Of a stretch of DNA of 64,000 nt, positions 7,790-16,806 are shown in pieces. The DNA lies in assembly GCF_014334135.1 (NCBI RefSeq), contig NZ_CP060497.1:4588001-4652000 (forward strand). The letters run 5' to 3'. Below the pieces are notes generated by a model that worked only from the letters and a program-made list of their open reading frames with translations, was not told the origin of the DNA and did not search any database. Source of the stretch: Olivibacter sp. SDN3 (lineage in GTDB: Bacteria > Bacteroidota > Bacteroidia > Sphingobacteriales > Sphingobacteriaceae). The position numbers and the translations under genes were made by a program. The first letter of the stretch is position 1. Each line of letters begins with the position of its first letter.

Positions 7790-7865
7790 TCTTTATTCAG
7801 AATAAACCAAATAAAAAACCTAGAAAATAAAATACAGTACAAAGATATTTTTTTAATTTCGCCAT

Positions 7866-8045
7866 GCATTAGGTTTTTAAATTAGTAAAGTAATTTGAAA
7901 TTAAAAGGGAATTTGGTGGAAATCCAAAACTGTCCCGCAGCTGTAAGCTCTTATCTAAGGAATTATTCAAAGAACATGCCACTGTCCTGATTGGATGGGA
8001 AGGCGGAATAATGTCGAGTAAGTCAGAATACCTGCCGATGCATCA
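7866..8045 (+). ncRNA. Cobalamin (B12) riboswitch
   Basis: The conserved core elements appear in order. GGTGGAAATCC and CTGTCCCGCAGCTGTAAGC lie at about 7915-7948, and GCCACTGTCC followed by GGATGGGAAGGC at about 7978-8004. The closing AGTCAGAATACCTGCC lies at 8020-8036. AGGT near 7871 can pair with ACCT near 8030 to close the outer stem. The element lies about 125 bases before the start of a BtuG-like lipoprotein gene. In such genes cobalamin binding lowers expression. Between element and gene an ACAACTTTTAACATAGTTGT hairpin (about 8092-8111) may be part of the expression platform. Confidence 0.93.
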
Positions 8046-8169
8046 TATAGACGTAACTTTCGAGGATTGAAGTAACGAACTAACTATCGATACAACTTTT
8101 AACATAGTTGTGTTTCCGTTTGTTCCGCGCTTTTTTCCCAATTATTTTTTTATTTAATCATTGTAGAAC

Positions 8170-9258
8170 ATGAGAAAATTTTTATCTTTTTTTTCCTATT
8201 TACTCCTCACTATTACATTACTTACCTCCTGCTCAAAAAGTGACGAGAATCCTATTCCAGATGAAATTTCAGGTAAATACACAAATGGCTTCTTTTTATT
8301 AAACGAGGGTTGGTTCGGACATAACCCGGGGGACATTAATTTTTACCATTATGATGGTGACAGTATATCTTTCGACATTTTTTCAAAGGAAAATGAGGGA
8401 GCAACCTTGGGAGGACCTGGAAATACGCTTCAAAATGGAATACTATTTCAGGGGAAGTTGTATATGGTTGTAAAAGTTGGCGGGCCTTTGGTGGCCGCTG
8501 ATGCACAAACTATGAAAGAAACAGGCCGAATAGCGCAATTACCCGGTAATAACGGTCAAAGTTTTGTTGGAATAAATGAAACCACAGGTTTACTGGGAAC
8601 GGGAGACGGTCTGTATGCATTAAACCTGGAAAATTTAGCATTAGGAGATAAAATAGCTGATATCGAAGGTACAATCGGAGACATGATCGCAACCAGCCAA
8701 TACACCTTTATCATCTCCAGTAATGGGCTGCTTTACGTTTTAAATAATAATGATTTTACTGTAGTAAAAGAAATATCGGGACCGATTTCCGGTTTCGTAC
8801 AAACAAAAAATGGTATAATATGGGCTGCCGGTGGGGAAATTCTATATGGAGTTCATTCGAATGATCTTGAAGTAGAAGAAGTAAAGCTTCCTTTTAACTT
8901 CACGGGATCCGTTGGAGCATGGCGTGCAGGCTCAATTACTTATTCGCCTCACGAAGATGCTATATATCTAACGAAGCTCATCTCTTGGGCTTCTGGAACA
9001 GAGATTTATCGGTATTTAAAAGGAAATCCAGCCTCTCTAGATATGCCCTTTATTAGGGTTCCCGATGGACAATGGATTTACGGTTCTATCCGGTATGATG
9101 AAAAATCACAAAATTTAATTGTACCTGTGGTAAAGTCAGGTTTCGGTAATAATTACAGCTACAACCAGATTTTGTTTTACAATGCTTTCGGAGCAGCAAT
9201 TAAAAAAATAAGTTACGAAGGCTTTTATTTCCCCGCATTACCAGTATTGGTTAACTAG
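8170..9258 (+). CDS. BtuG-like surface lipoprotein (DUF5074/YncE-type beta-propeller)
   Basis: A 362-residue protein with a lipoprotein signal peptide (lipobox LLTSC near residue 21). The mature part is a predicted beta-propeller: repeated blades carry motifs such as GFFLLNEGWFGHNPGDINFY, QNGILFQGKLYMVVKV and NGLLYVLNNNDFTVVKEI. This is the DUF5074 type found in Bacteroidota B12 uptake loci, where BtuG captures cobalamin at the cell surface and hands it to BtuB. The cobalamin riboswitch directly upstream supports that role. No TonB-dependent receptor follows: the gene ends in a terminator and the next gene is an unrelated permease. Propeller lipoprotein is secure; cobalamin binding is inferred from the riboswitch and family. 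Confidence 0.82.
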   Translation: MRKFLSFFSYLLLTITLLTSCSKSDENPIPDEISGKYTNGFFLLNEGWFGHNPGDINFYHYDGDSISFDIFSKENEGATLGGPGNTLQNGILFQGKLYMVVKVGGPLVAADAQTMKETGRIAQLPGNNGQSFVGINETTGLLGTGDGLYALNLENLALGDKIADIEGTIGDMIATSQYTFIISSNGLLYVLNNNDFTVVKEISGPISGFVQTKNGIIWAAGGEILYGVHSNDLEVEEVKLPFNFTGSVGAWRAGSITYSPHEDAIYLTKLISWASGTEIYRYLKGNPASLDMPFIRVPDGQWIYGSIRYDEKSQNLIVPVVKSGFGNNYSYNQILFYNAFGAAIKKISYEGFYFPALPVLVN

Positions 9259-9308
9259 AAACAAAAGCAACAGAATATCAACTATTTAAAATATTTTTTC
9301 TCTTCTTC

Positions 9309-9352
9309 TTACGGGCATCTACCACGCAAATATGCTGATGCCCGTAATTTTA
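9309..9352 (+). terminator. Rho-independent terminator of the BtuG-like gene
   Basis: TTACGGGCATC (9309-9319) pairs perfectly with GATGCCCGTAA (9337-9347), an 11-bp stem followed by TTTTAAAA. It separates the lipoprotein gene from the next gene. Confidence 0.75.
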
Positions 9353-9431
9353 AAAACTAAATAGATTTATCGTTGTTTATTGTTCGATCCATACATCTGA
9401 CGTGTATGCTAACAATGGTAATTGATAATTT

Positions 9432-10577
9432 ATGGCTGACTCGACTAACAAAAAACCTTACTCTTACGAGCTAGCGGCAAGCTTACTTTCAATGGTATTG
9501 ATTATTGCCGTTCTTTATTTTCTTCAGAGTGTATTAGTTCCTCTGATGTTCTCTATCTTGATTGCAATTTCTTTATTTCCGGTAGCCCGGTTTCTGGAGA
9601 AATATAATTTCCATAGAGCATTATCTTCTATTATCGCTGTTATACTTTCCATCGTAGTTATTTCTGGGCTTATCTGGTTCATTATACACCAGGTTATTGT
9701 TATAGGGCATAACGGTGCGGATTTACAGAATAAGTTCATGACCATTTTCAACACCATCCAGCAATGGATAACGGTTAGATTTGGCGTCGAACCCGGTGAA
9801 ATTACCGAGAAAGTAAAAGAATTGTCTAATGAGGCGCTATCTCATGCCGGGACTTACCTGTCGGCTGCTTTCGGATCGGTAGGAGGTATTTTAGCTGGTG
9901 TAGTTATTGTACCGCTATTTTCCTTTTTTCTACTTTATTACAGAGATTTCTTTCGCGAATTTTTCTTCCATGCATTTAAGGGCACTCCCCAAAGTAAAGT
10001 ACATGAAACTTTAAATAAAATATACACCGTTGTGCAGAGCTATCTACTTGGACTAGTAACTGTAATGGCGATTGTTGCCGTGCTCAACACGGTAGGACTC
10101 ATGGTTTTGGGGGTACAATACGCTTGGTTCTTTGGAACACTCGCGTCACTTCTTATGCTCCTTCCCTATATTGGCATTGCTATCGGATCCATTCTCCCGG
10201 CTTTATTTGCATTAGCTACCAAAGACAGTTATTGGTACGCTATCGGAGTGGTAGCTTGGTTTCAGGTGGTACAGTTTCTTGAGGGAAATTTAATTACACC
10301 GAATATTGTTGGCGGTAAGGTAAGTATTAATCCGCTCATGGCTGTTATTGCCATTCTCTTAGGTGGCATGTTATTTGGTTTGGCTGGTTTAATTTTAGCA
10401 CTACCACTTACGGCCGTAATTAAAGTATTGTTTGACGCGATACCTTCAATGAAAGCCTTTGGATTTTTGATCGGTGAACCCGAAAAATATCATTTGAAAA
10501 AACACTCCACAATGGTATTAATTAAAAGATGGCAGCTTAAAGATAAGTTAAAGGAAAAGAATGATGACGCTCATTAA
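9432..10577 (+). CDS. AI-2E family transporter (PerM/TqsA-like)
   Basis: A 381-residue membrane protein with eight predicted transmembrane helices in the AI-2E arrangement. Two helices come at the start (about residues 14-50), then one at 60-85 and a soluble segment at 95-145. Five more follow from about 150 on, with family motifs PLFSFFLLYYRDFFREFF, LLMLLPYIGIAIGSILPALFA, QFLEGNLITPNIVGGKVSINP and GGMLFGLAGLILALPLTAV. The C-terminal 35 residues are basic and cytoplasmic. Members export small solutes, and some act as Na+/H+ antiporters or export autoinducer-2; the substrate here cannot be told. It is transcribed alone and converges with topB. Confidence 0.9.
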   Translation: MADSTNKKPYSYELAASLLSMVLIIAVLYFLQSVLVPLMFSILIAISLFPVARFLEKYNFHRALSSIIAVILSIVVISGLIWFIIHQVIVIGHNGADLQNKFMTIFNTIQQWITVRFGVEPGEITEKVKELSNEALSHAGTYLSAAFGSVGGILAGVVIVPLFSFFLLYYRDFFREFFFHAFKGTPQSKVHETLNKIYTVVQSYLLGLVTVMAIVAVLNTVGLMVLGVQYAWFFGTLASLLMLLPYIGIAIGSILPALFALATKDSYWYAIGVVAWFQVVQFLEGNLITPNIVGGKVSINPLMAVIAILLGGMLFGLAGLILALPLTAVIKVLFDAIPSMKAFGFLIGEPEKYHLKKHSTMVLIKRWQLKDKLKEKNDDAH

Positions 10578-10689
10578 ACAGTAAAGGTACTGCCTTAACA
10601 CATATTCTCAGGTATATTATTATGACGAATGCAGTAGTAGCCAAATAATAAACCTGTAAAGAATAGATACAACTGTATCAAGTTTCTTT

Positions 10690-12534
10690 TTATTGTTTCG
10701 CCCCTCCTGATATCACAGGACTTAAACTTTTCCCTGCGATTAATAATTCATTGGTTATTGCCTTTGTATAGTTTTTAATTTCTTCTCTGAACAGTTTAAC
10801 GGAAGCCCCCTCCCGAATTTCCTCCAAACGCTTTTCCCATTGTCCGGTTAGCTCTGCCTGTGCTATCTTCTTGTCTTTTACAATGTCGTAAACAGCCAAA
10901 CCAGTATCTGTTGGTACTAAATTTTTCTTTTGTCTAAGAATATAACTTCTTTTAATGAGCGTTTCAATAATAGAAGCCCTAGTAGCGGGAGTTCCTAACC
11001 CACTTCCTTTCATTGCGTACCGAAGCTCTTCATCTTCTATCTCCTTCCCAGCAGTTTCCATAGCTTTCAGTAGAGAAGCCTCTGTATATAGCGGTTTCGG
11101 TTTAGTTTGTTTTTCGTTTAGTTCCTTTCTAATAATAGGTAAGTGATTACCTTCTTCCACTAGGGGTAACTTATTGTTTTCTAGCTCCTTATCATTCTCG
11201 TCAGACTCATTGTAAATCGACCGCCAACCCGCTGAACGAAGAACTGTTCCATTCGCTACGAACATTGTACCGGATTTTATGGTTATTTTTGTTAAATCTT
11301 TCGTACAAACTTCATGAAAAGCCTCTAACATCCTTCCGATTATCATATCATATATTGCCTGTTTTTCAGTTGACAGGTTTCCCGCCCTTTCCCCGGTTGG
11401 TAATATAGCGTGATGATCAGTTACTTTTTTGGCATTGACACTGCGCCTGTTAAGTTTATGGTTAAGTAGATAGCCTGCATGTTTACCGAATTGCGGATGG
11501 TTTTGTTGTTTTTCTAATAATGATGGGATAGTTGCAAATACGTCATCTCCTATATATTGACTGCCCGTACGTGGGTACGTAACTAATTTTTCTTCGTATA
11601 AACGTTGGACAATAGCAAGTGTTTCATCCGCAGTTAACCCTCTTTTCTTATTTGCCTCTTGCTGCAAACTACTCAAATCGTGCAACAAGGGGGGCTGTTC
11701 TTTTTTTGATTTGGTCTCAACGCTAAGAATAATGGCTCCATTCGGAAATCCTGTCCCTACATCCTCCACCGAATGTAATATTTTCGCTGCTTCTGCTTTA
11801 TCGTTGTAATTTTTTTTTGATATCGCCTTAAACAGTTGATCGTCTTTTTGGAGTAGAATACTTAATTGGTAGTAAGTCTTAGGAACAAAATTTTTATGCC
11901 CTAAATATCGGGCGCAGATCATGCCTAATGTTGGCGTCTGAACACGTCCTAGAGATAAAACGCTCCTGGCACCAGCTGACACGCTTAAAGCTTGAGTTGC
12001 GTTCATCCCTACCAACCAATCAGATTCGGACCGACAATGTGCTGAATAAAATAACGTATCATAATCCTGTCCGGGCTTAAGGTTCCTAAACCCTTCTTTA
12101 ATAGCATTGTCAGTCTGAGAAGATATCCATAAGCGTCTAAAAGGTTTTTTACACTGTAGATATCTATAGATATACCTAAAAATTAGCTCACCCTCCCTCC
12201 CGGCATCAGTCGCTACGATAATCTCTGTGCAAACATCAAATAACATTTTAATGATATTCAACTGTTTTCTTATAGAGGGGTCTTCTATTAATCCATCCTT
12301 GGTTTTTACCTTACGAACCGTTAACCTGAGCCTTTGCGGTACCATAGGTAAGTTTTTAGCCTTCCACCCGATGTAACCGTAATCCTGTGGAGGCGCGAGC
12401 TGCAACAAATGTCCGAAGGCCCAAGTGAAAAAGTATCCTGTACCCTCAATGTAACCATCCCTCTTGATTGTAGCTCCAAATACCTTTGCTAAATCACGTG
12501 CGACCGAAGGCTTTTCCGTAATAATAACTCTCAT
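10690..12534 (-). CDS. topB: DNA topoisomerase III (type IA)
   Basis: A 614-residue type IA topoisomerase that nicks and passes single strands to resolve recombination and replication intermediates. The N-terminal Toprim domain starts MRVIITEKPSVARDLAKVFG and contains the DAGREGELIFRYIY motif (about residues 105-118). The catalytic Tyr is in LVTYPRTGS (about residue 318), and DHHAILPTG and LGTPATRASIIETL are typical of TopB. The protein is shorter than many relatives because no C-terminal zinc ribbons are present; it ends soon after the last helical domain. Single gene, divergent from the M90 peptidase. Confidence 0.92.
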   Translation of the reverse strand: MRVIITEKPSVARDLAKVFGATIKRDGYIEGTGYFFTWAFGHLLQLAPPQDYGYIGWKAKNLPMVPQRLRLTVRKVKTKDGLIEDPSIRKQLNIIKMLFDVCTEIIVATDAGREGELIFRYIYRYLQCKKPFRRLWISSQTDNAIKEGFRNLKPGQDYDTLFYSAHCRSESDWLVGMNATQALSVSAGARSVLSLGRVQTPTLGMICARYLGHKNFVPKTYYQLSILLQKDDQLFKAISKKNYNDKAEAAKILHSVEDVGTGFPNGAIILSVETKSKKEQPPLLHDLSSLQQEANKKRGLTADETLAIVQRLYEEKLVTYPRTGSQYIGDDVFATIPSLLEKQQNHPQFGKHAGYLLNHKLNRRSVNAKKVTDHHAILPTGERAGNLSTEKQAIYDMIIGRMLEAFHEVCTKDLTKITIKSGTMFVANGTVLRSAGWRSIYNESDENDKELENNKLPLVEEGNHLPIIRKELNEKQTKPKPLYTEASLLKAMETAGKEIEDEELRYAMKGSGLGTPATRASIIETLIKRSYILRQKKNLVPTDTGLAVYDIVKDKKIAQAELTGQWEKRLEEIREGASVKLFREEIKNYTKAITNELLIAGKSLSPVISGGAKQ

Positions 12535-12692
12535 TAATCCTGTTTTGGGACCGCTAATTTAATCCATCTGTTCTAAAATCGGCACTTTTTATGTATCAGA
12601 CTCATATATAAATCTTTAACAGATATTATTTAGATAATTTCTTTATTTAAAACAGTATACGTGTTCCACTTGTTACGCTAAAACAACAACAT

Positions 12693-13475
12693 ATGCTTTT
12701 CCTGACATTCTTTTTTATTGCTATAACTACCACAATAATCGTATTATATTTAATCGAAAGGTACAAGTTATCAAGAAACGCTAACAACGCAAAGAAACAA
12801 TATCGCTCATATCGATTGCTCATTGAGGATCGTGTAAGTTTTTATAAGCGATTAGATGCCACAAATAAAAACCGGTTCTTAACTGAGGTTTCAGCGTTTC
12901 TGAGCAGCGTCAAGATTGAAGGTGTAGGTACTAACGTAGATGATTTAGATAGAATCCTTGTAGCCTCAAGTGCAATAATTCCCATATTTTCATTTCAGGG
13001 ATGGCGTTACCCTAACTTAACGAACGTAATTCTGTACCCAGACGCCTTCGACAAGCATTTTCAATTTGAAGGAACACATCACAACACGTTAGGCTTGATC
13101 GGAACTGGCTATATGAACGGACAAATGCTTTTGTCGAAGAAAGCGTTGCATAGTGGTTTTTCTACCTTTTCAAAAAACAGCAACACGGCTATACATGAAT
13201 TTGTTCATTTAATAGATAAGAGCGATGGAAGTGTTGATGGCGTACCCGAGCATCTATTAGAAAATGTTTACGTTATACCATGGATAAAACTCATGCACCG
13301 GGAAATGCAGGCAATAGCAAAAGGAAATTCCGAAATTGATTCATATGCCTTGACAAATGAGGCTGAATTTTTTGCAGTTGCATCGGAATATTTTTTTGAA
13401 AATCCAGATCGTCTTAACAAAAAGCATCCGGCCCTTTTCGAGATGTTAACAAAGATCTTTAAGACCACTTCTTAA
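12693..13475 (+). CDS. M90 (MtfA-like) zinc metallopeptidase, membrane-anchored
   Basis: A 260-residue protein with one N-terminal transmembrane helix (about residues 2-22) and a cytoplasmic MtfA-like domain. Family features include the segment LVASSAIIPIFSF-GWRYPNLTNVILYPDAF (residues about 90-122), the zinc motif HEFVHLID (HExxH) near residue 170, and the third-ligand region NEAEFFAVASEYFFE near residue 230. MtfA in E. coli is a peptidase that titrates the Mlc repressor. The membrane anchor and lack of neighbours leave the target open here. Family secure. Confidence 0.88.
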   Translation: MLFLTFFFIAITTTIIVLYLIERYKLSRNANNAKKQYRSYRLLIEDRVSFYKRLDATNKNRFLTEVSAFLSSVKIEGVGTNVDDLDRILVASSAIIPIFSFQGWRYPNLTNVILYPDAFDKHFQFEGTHHNTLGLIGTGYMNGQMLLSKKALHSGFSTFSKNSNTAIHEFVHLIDKSDGSVDGVPEHLLENVYVIPWIKLMHREMQAIAKGNSEIDSYALTNEAEFFAVASEYFFENPDRLNKKHPALFEMLTKIFKTTS

Positions 13476-13852
13476 TGCAGGAATTATTAAGGGGATAATT
13501 TTCTGATATTATTTAGGTCAATCGGGATCCACCCAGTCAATCACTTCATCTTTTCAGTGGTATAATTCCTAGGTGAAGGCTACCAGCCTATAAAATAAAT
13601 GAATAATAGAATTTGTTACTGAACTCGGATAGCTGAAAACCGATTATCGGAAAGTAGTTACCAAAGCGCCTAGCAGCAAACAGACTGTATATTTTATTTT
13701 TATATCAACATAAATTAACATAGAAAACGTAATTTACAATATTAAACAATATTTATTATGAAAGTATTAACTGAATGACTATTTTCACCTTGTCCAAACA
13801 AATCGGAACTCGCATAATGTTGTTGAAGTCCTGAAACCAAAACTTTAAAAAA
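13476..13852. other. Intergenic stretch without a recognisable gene
   Basis: No coding frame of more than about 30 codons looks real. A short AATTAT/ATAATT hairpin lies right after the M90 gene, and the last 150 bases are AT-rich and presumably hold the promoter of the next gene. No clear TAnnTTTG box is seen. Confidence 0.4.
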
Positions 13853-15481
13853 ATGGAATTTAAAGACCAATTGAAATCAATGTTTAAATCGGAGCATGAA
13901 ATACCGGTTGAATTTGCTCTCTCAGAAGAAATTCATCAAAGGGAGTATTTATGTAACGGAGAAATGCTCCAGTGGAAAGGACCGTATAGTGAAGTATATT
14001 CTCCTGTTTGTTTACCAGACACACATGGGAACCTTCAACGAAAGTTTATTGGCACTTACCCTATCTGTACAGAAAAGGAAGCGATGGAAGCGCTTGATGC
14101 GGCCGTTAATGCGTATGATAACGGACGTGGAGAATGGCCAACCATGGGGGTAAGTGGTCGCATTAAATGTCTTCAAAAATTTGTGTTCAAAATGAATGAA
14201 CAACGAAATTTAGTTGTTAAGCTCATCATGTGGGAAATAGGAAAATCATATATAGATGCTACCAAAGAATTTGACCGCACGGTAGATTACATAAATGCTA
14301 CCATTGACGCCTTAAAAGACGTCGATCGCCAATCCTCAAGATTCGAGATTGAAGAAGGCGTTGTTGCGCAAATAAGACGTTCACCTATAGGAGTAGTACT
14401 ATGCATGGGTCCCTTTAATTATCCGTTAAATGAAACATTCACTACACTCATTCCTGCAATTATTATGGGAAATACGTTACTGTTTAAACCGCCAAAACAC
14501 GGAACACTCTTACATTATCCGTTGCTAAAAGCATTTCAGGAATCTTTTCCAAAAGGGGTCGTAAACACTATTTATGGCAGAGGGGCAAACACAACTCCCG
14601 GATTGATGAAAACAGGAAAAATAAATGTGTTAGCTTTTATAGGATCTAGTAAAGTAGCGAACGATTTAAAAAAAAGCCATCCAAAAATTAACCGGCTAAG
14701 AGCGGTATTGAGCTTGGATGCTAAAAACGCAGCGATAGTAACAAAAAATGCGGATATAACGCTTTCTGTCAACGAAATTGTCCTAGGAGCATTATCGTTT
14801 AACGGGCAACGGTGTACCGCTATTAAAATAGTATTTGTACACAAAGATATTGTAAAAGATTTTTTAGATGCACTTAACAAATCTATTGCTCTATTAAAGT
14901 TTGGGATGCCTTGGGAAGAAGGTATTACGCTAACGCCACTACCAGAACCTGGAAAACCAGACTATTTAAAGGACTGTATAGCAGATGCTAAGCAATGGGG
15001 AGCGGAAGTAATGAATGAGAACGGTGGTGAAAGTATTGGCACATTTGTGTATCCAGCAGTTGTATATCCTGTGAACGAAAAAATGAAACTATACAGAGAA
15101 GAACAATTCGGTCCTATTATACCGATAATTCCATTTGACTCCATTGAGGAGCCGATTAAGTATCAAATAGAATCTCCGCATGGGATGCAGGTAAGTATTT
15201 TTAGCAACAATGCTAAAGAAATCGCTTCTTTGATAGATCCTTTTGTAAACCTGGTAAGCCGAGTAAATATAAATAGCCAATGCCAAAGAGGCCCAGATAA
15301 GTTTCCTTTTACCGGGCGTAAAGATAGTGCTGAAGGAACTTTATCTGTTGTGGATGCCTTACGTTCGTTCTCGATACGCTCTTTAGTGGCAACAAAAATG
15401 AGTAAAACCAACAAGCAGCTGATCAATGATATCGTTAATAATCAAGATTCGAATTTTCTTAGCACAAATTTTATTTTCTAA
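13853..15481 (+). CDS. NADP-dependent glyceraldehyde-3-phosphate dehydrogenase-like ALDH (GapN type)
   Basis: A 542-residue aldehyde dehydrogenase. Key segments are the cofactor-site MGPFNYPLNETF (about residues 184-195), the nucleotide-site Lys in FKPPKHG, and the catalytic cysteine in FNGQRCTA (Cys321). GapN enzymes oxidise glyceraldehyde 3-phosphate directly to 3-phosphoglycerate with NADP+. The canonical general-base motif ELGGK is replaced by SLDAK: Ser287 stands where the glutamate should be, with Asp289 two residues on. The protein is also about 60 residues longer than streptococcal GapN. Activity on another aldehyde cannot be excluded. Single gene, convergent with the M16 pair. Confidence 0.78.
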   Translation: MEFKDQLKSMFKSEHEIPVEFALSEEIHQREYLCNGEMLQWKGPYSEVYSPVCLPDTHGNLQRKFIGTYPICTEKEAMEALDAAVNAYDNGRGEWPTMGVSGRIKCLQKFVFKMNEQRNLVVKLIMWEIGKSYIDATKEFDRTVDYINATIDALKDVDRQSSRFEIEEGVVAQIRRSPIGVVLCMGPFNYPLNETFTTLIPAIIMGNTLLFKPPKHGTLLHYPLLKAFQESFPKGVVNTIYGRGANTTPGLMKTGKINVLAFIGSSKVANDLKKSHPKINRLRAVLSLDAKNAAIVTKNADITLSVNEIVLGALSFNGQRCTAIKIVFVHKDIVKDFLDALNKSIALLKFGMPWEEGITLTPLPEPGKPDYLKDCIADAKQWGAEVMNENGGESIGTFVYPAVVYPVNEKMKLYREEQFGPIIPIIPFDSIEEPIKYQIESPHGMQVSIFSNNAKEIASLIDPFVNLVSRVNINSQCQRGPDKFPFTGRKDSAEGTLSVVDALRSFSIRSLVATKMSKTNKQLINDIVNNQDSNFLSTNFIF

Positions 15482-15499
15482 CGTATTATGATATTATTT

Positions 15500-15532
15500 A
15501 ATTAGTTAAGGATCATCAATCCTTAACTAATT
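15500..15532. terminator. Bidirectional terminator between gapN-like and M16 genes
   Basis: AATTAGTTAAGGAT (15500-15513) and ATCCTTAACTAATT (15519-15532) form a perfect 14-bp stem with a 5-base loop between two convergent genes. It overlaps the last codons of the M16 gene on the minus strand. It is AT-rich but long. Confidence 0.6.
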
Positions 15533-16806
15533 TTCCCAACGACTATTTTTGCCATACGATCATAATGGAGATATTTATTAGCTGTCATCAAAATATCTTC
15601 CGTATCGCTATTTTTTATTATCGCCAAATGCCGTGTGTAAAAATTCATATCTAAGCCATTAAAATAGATGTTTTTGAATTTATCCACATGAGAAAAAACA
15701 TTTTCCAAAGAACCAAGAAAAGTTCCAGCGATGTAGTTTTTCACTAAATTTAACTCTTCTAAGGGCACCTTCTCACTTTTTAGACGATTTATTTCTTTCT
15801 CAATTTCCTCCAGCGTAGCCGCAGTTACTTCTACTCCGACTTCCGTAGCTATTGTAAAAAAGGCGCCGTGTTTCAAAGCTCCAATTCCGGAGCCTATACC
15901 GTAAGTATAGCCTTTATCTTCCCTGATATTATTCATTAGTCTTGACCCAAAATATCCGCCCAATATCGTATTCACCAATTGAAAAACCGAAAAATCTGGA
16001 TCTGTTCTGTTGATGGCCAAGTTACCTATGCGTATTGCGGACTGCAACGCTGTCGTCTTTTCAACCAATGTTATATCTGACGAAAAAGTATTAAAAATAT
16101 ATGCGTCTTTTACCCGTATATTAGGTTCAGCTGCTCCCCAAGTTCCTCCAAAGAATGCTGAAATAGTATCGATAGTTTTGGATTCAACCTTTCCTGCAAT
16201 AAATATGGTACAATTATCTGATGAAATTTGCTGTTTAAGAAGTGTAAGCAACAGTTCTCTTTCTAGGTTATCATAATCGCTTAATGTAGGGCTAAAACCG
16301 TATTTAGTATCACCAAATATACTTTTATTAAAGGTTCTTCGAGCGATAAAATCCGTTTTATTTAAAGATACAGCAAGCGATTGTTTGTTATTACGTATAT
16401 AGGTATCTAGCTCCTTCGAAGGAATAATGCTGTTAGTCAAGATGTCTTTCAACATTGGTAACAACTCACCCACATATCTATTTAAGACATACAAGGTGAG
16501 AGAGGTATGATCGAAAGAATATTCCGGTTGTAAGAAAGCTCCATAGAAATCGATTTTTTCTGCTATTTCAGCTCCTGAAAGCTTTTTGGTTCCTTCAAGC
16601 AGCATCGCTGATAGCGCCACATTATACAATGGATTTGCACCGGCGACGCTTAAGTTATCAAAAACCCATTCTATTCGTACCAAGTCTTGCTCGCCGGAGT
16701 TGAAAACAAATAAATCTATTCCGTTATTCAATGTTTCCTTGACGGGTTCCAGTAATTTAAATTCACTAATATCATTATAATTCGGCGCTTTTTCTCTATC
16801 AATCAT
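15523..16806 (-). CDS. M16 family peptidase, non-catalytic (R/Y-type) subunit
   Basis: A 427-residue insulinase-like protein. The position of the zinc motif is degenerate (ALSAMLLEGTKKL, no HxxEH), so it cannot bind zinc by itself. It does carry the substrate-binding Arg-Tyr segment LMNNIREDKGYTYGIGSGIG (near residue 300), which the neighbouring subunit lacks. It overlaps the upstream M16 gene by 8 bases, so the two are co-translated and almost certainly form the heterodimeric M16B peptidase known from alphaproteobacteria. Those peptidases degrade short unstructured peptides. No signal peptide is visible, suggesting a cytoplasmic enzyme. Confidence 0.88.
   Translation of the reverse strand: MIDREKAPNYNDISEFKLLEPVKETLNNGIDLFVFNSGEQDLVRIEWVFDNLSVAGANPLYNVALSAMLLEGTKKLSGAEIAEKIDFYGAFLQPEYSFDHTSLTLYVLNRYVGELLPMLKDILTNSIIPSKELDTYIRNNKQSLAVSLNKTDFIARRTFNKSIFGDTKYGFSPTLSDYDNLERELLLTLLKQQISSDNCTIFIAGKVESKTIDTISAFFGGTWGAAEPNIRVKDAYIFNTFSSDITLVEKTTALQSAIRIGNLAINRTDPDFSVFQLVNTILGGYFGSRLMNNIREDKGYTYGIGSGIGALKHGAFFTIATEVGVEVTAATLEEIEKEINRLKSEKVPLEELNLVKNYIAGTFLGSLENVFSHVDKFKNIYFNGLDMNFYTRHLAIIKNSDTEDILMTANKYLHYDRMAKIVVGKIS

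Noticed and set aside
13500-13560. Minus-strand fragment reading like a protein C-terminus (VIDWVDPD then stop)
   Set aside because: Only about a dozen codons are open, with stops just upstream, so there is no real support for a pseudogene.
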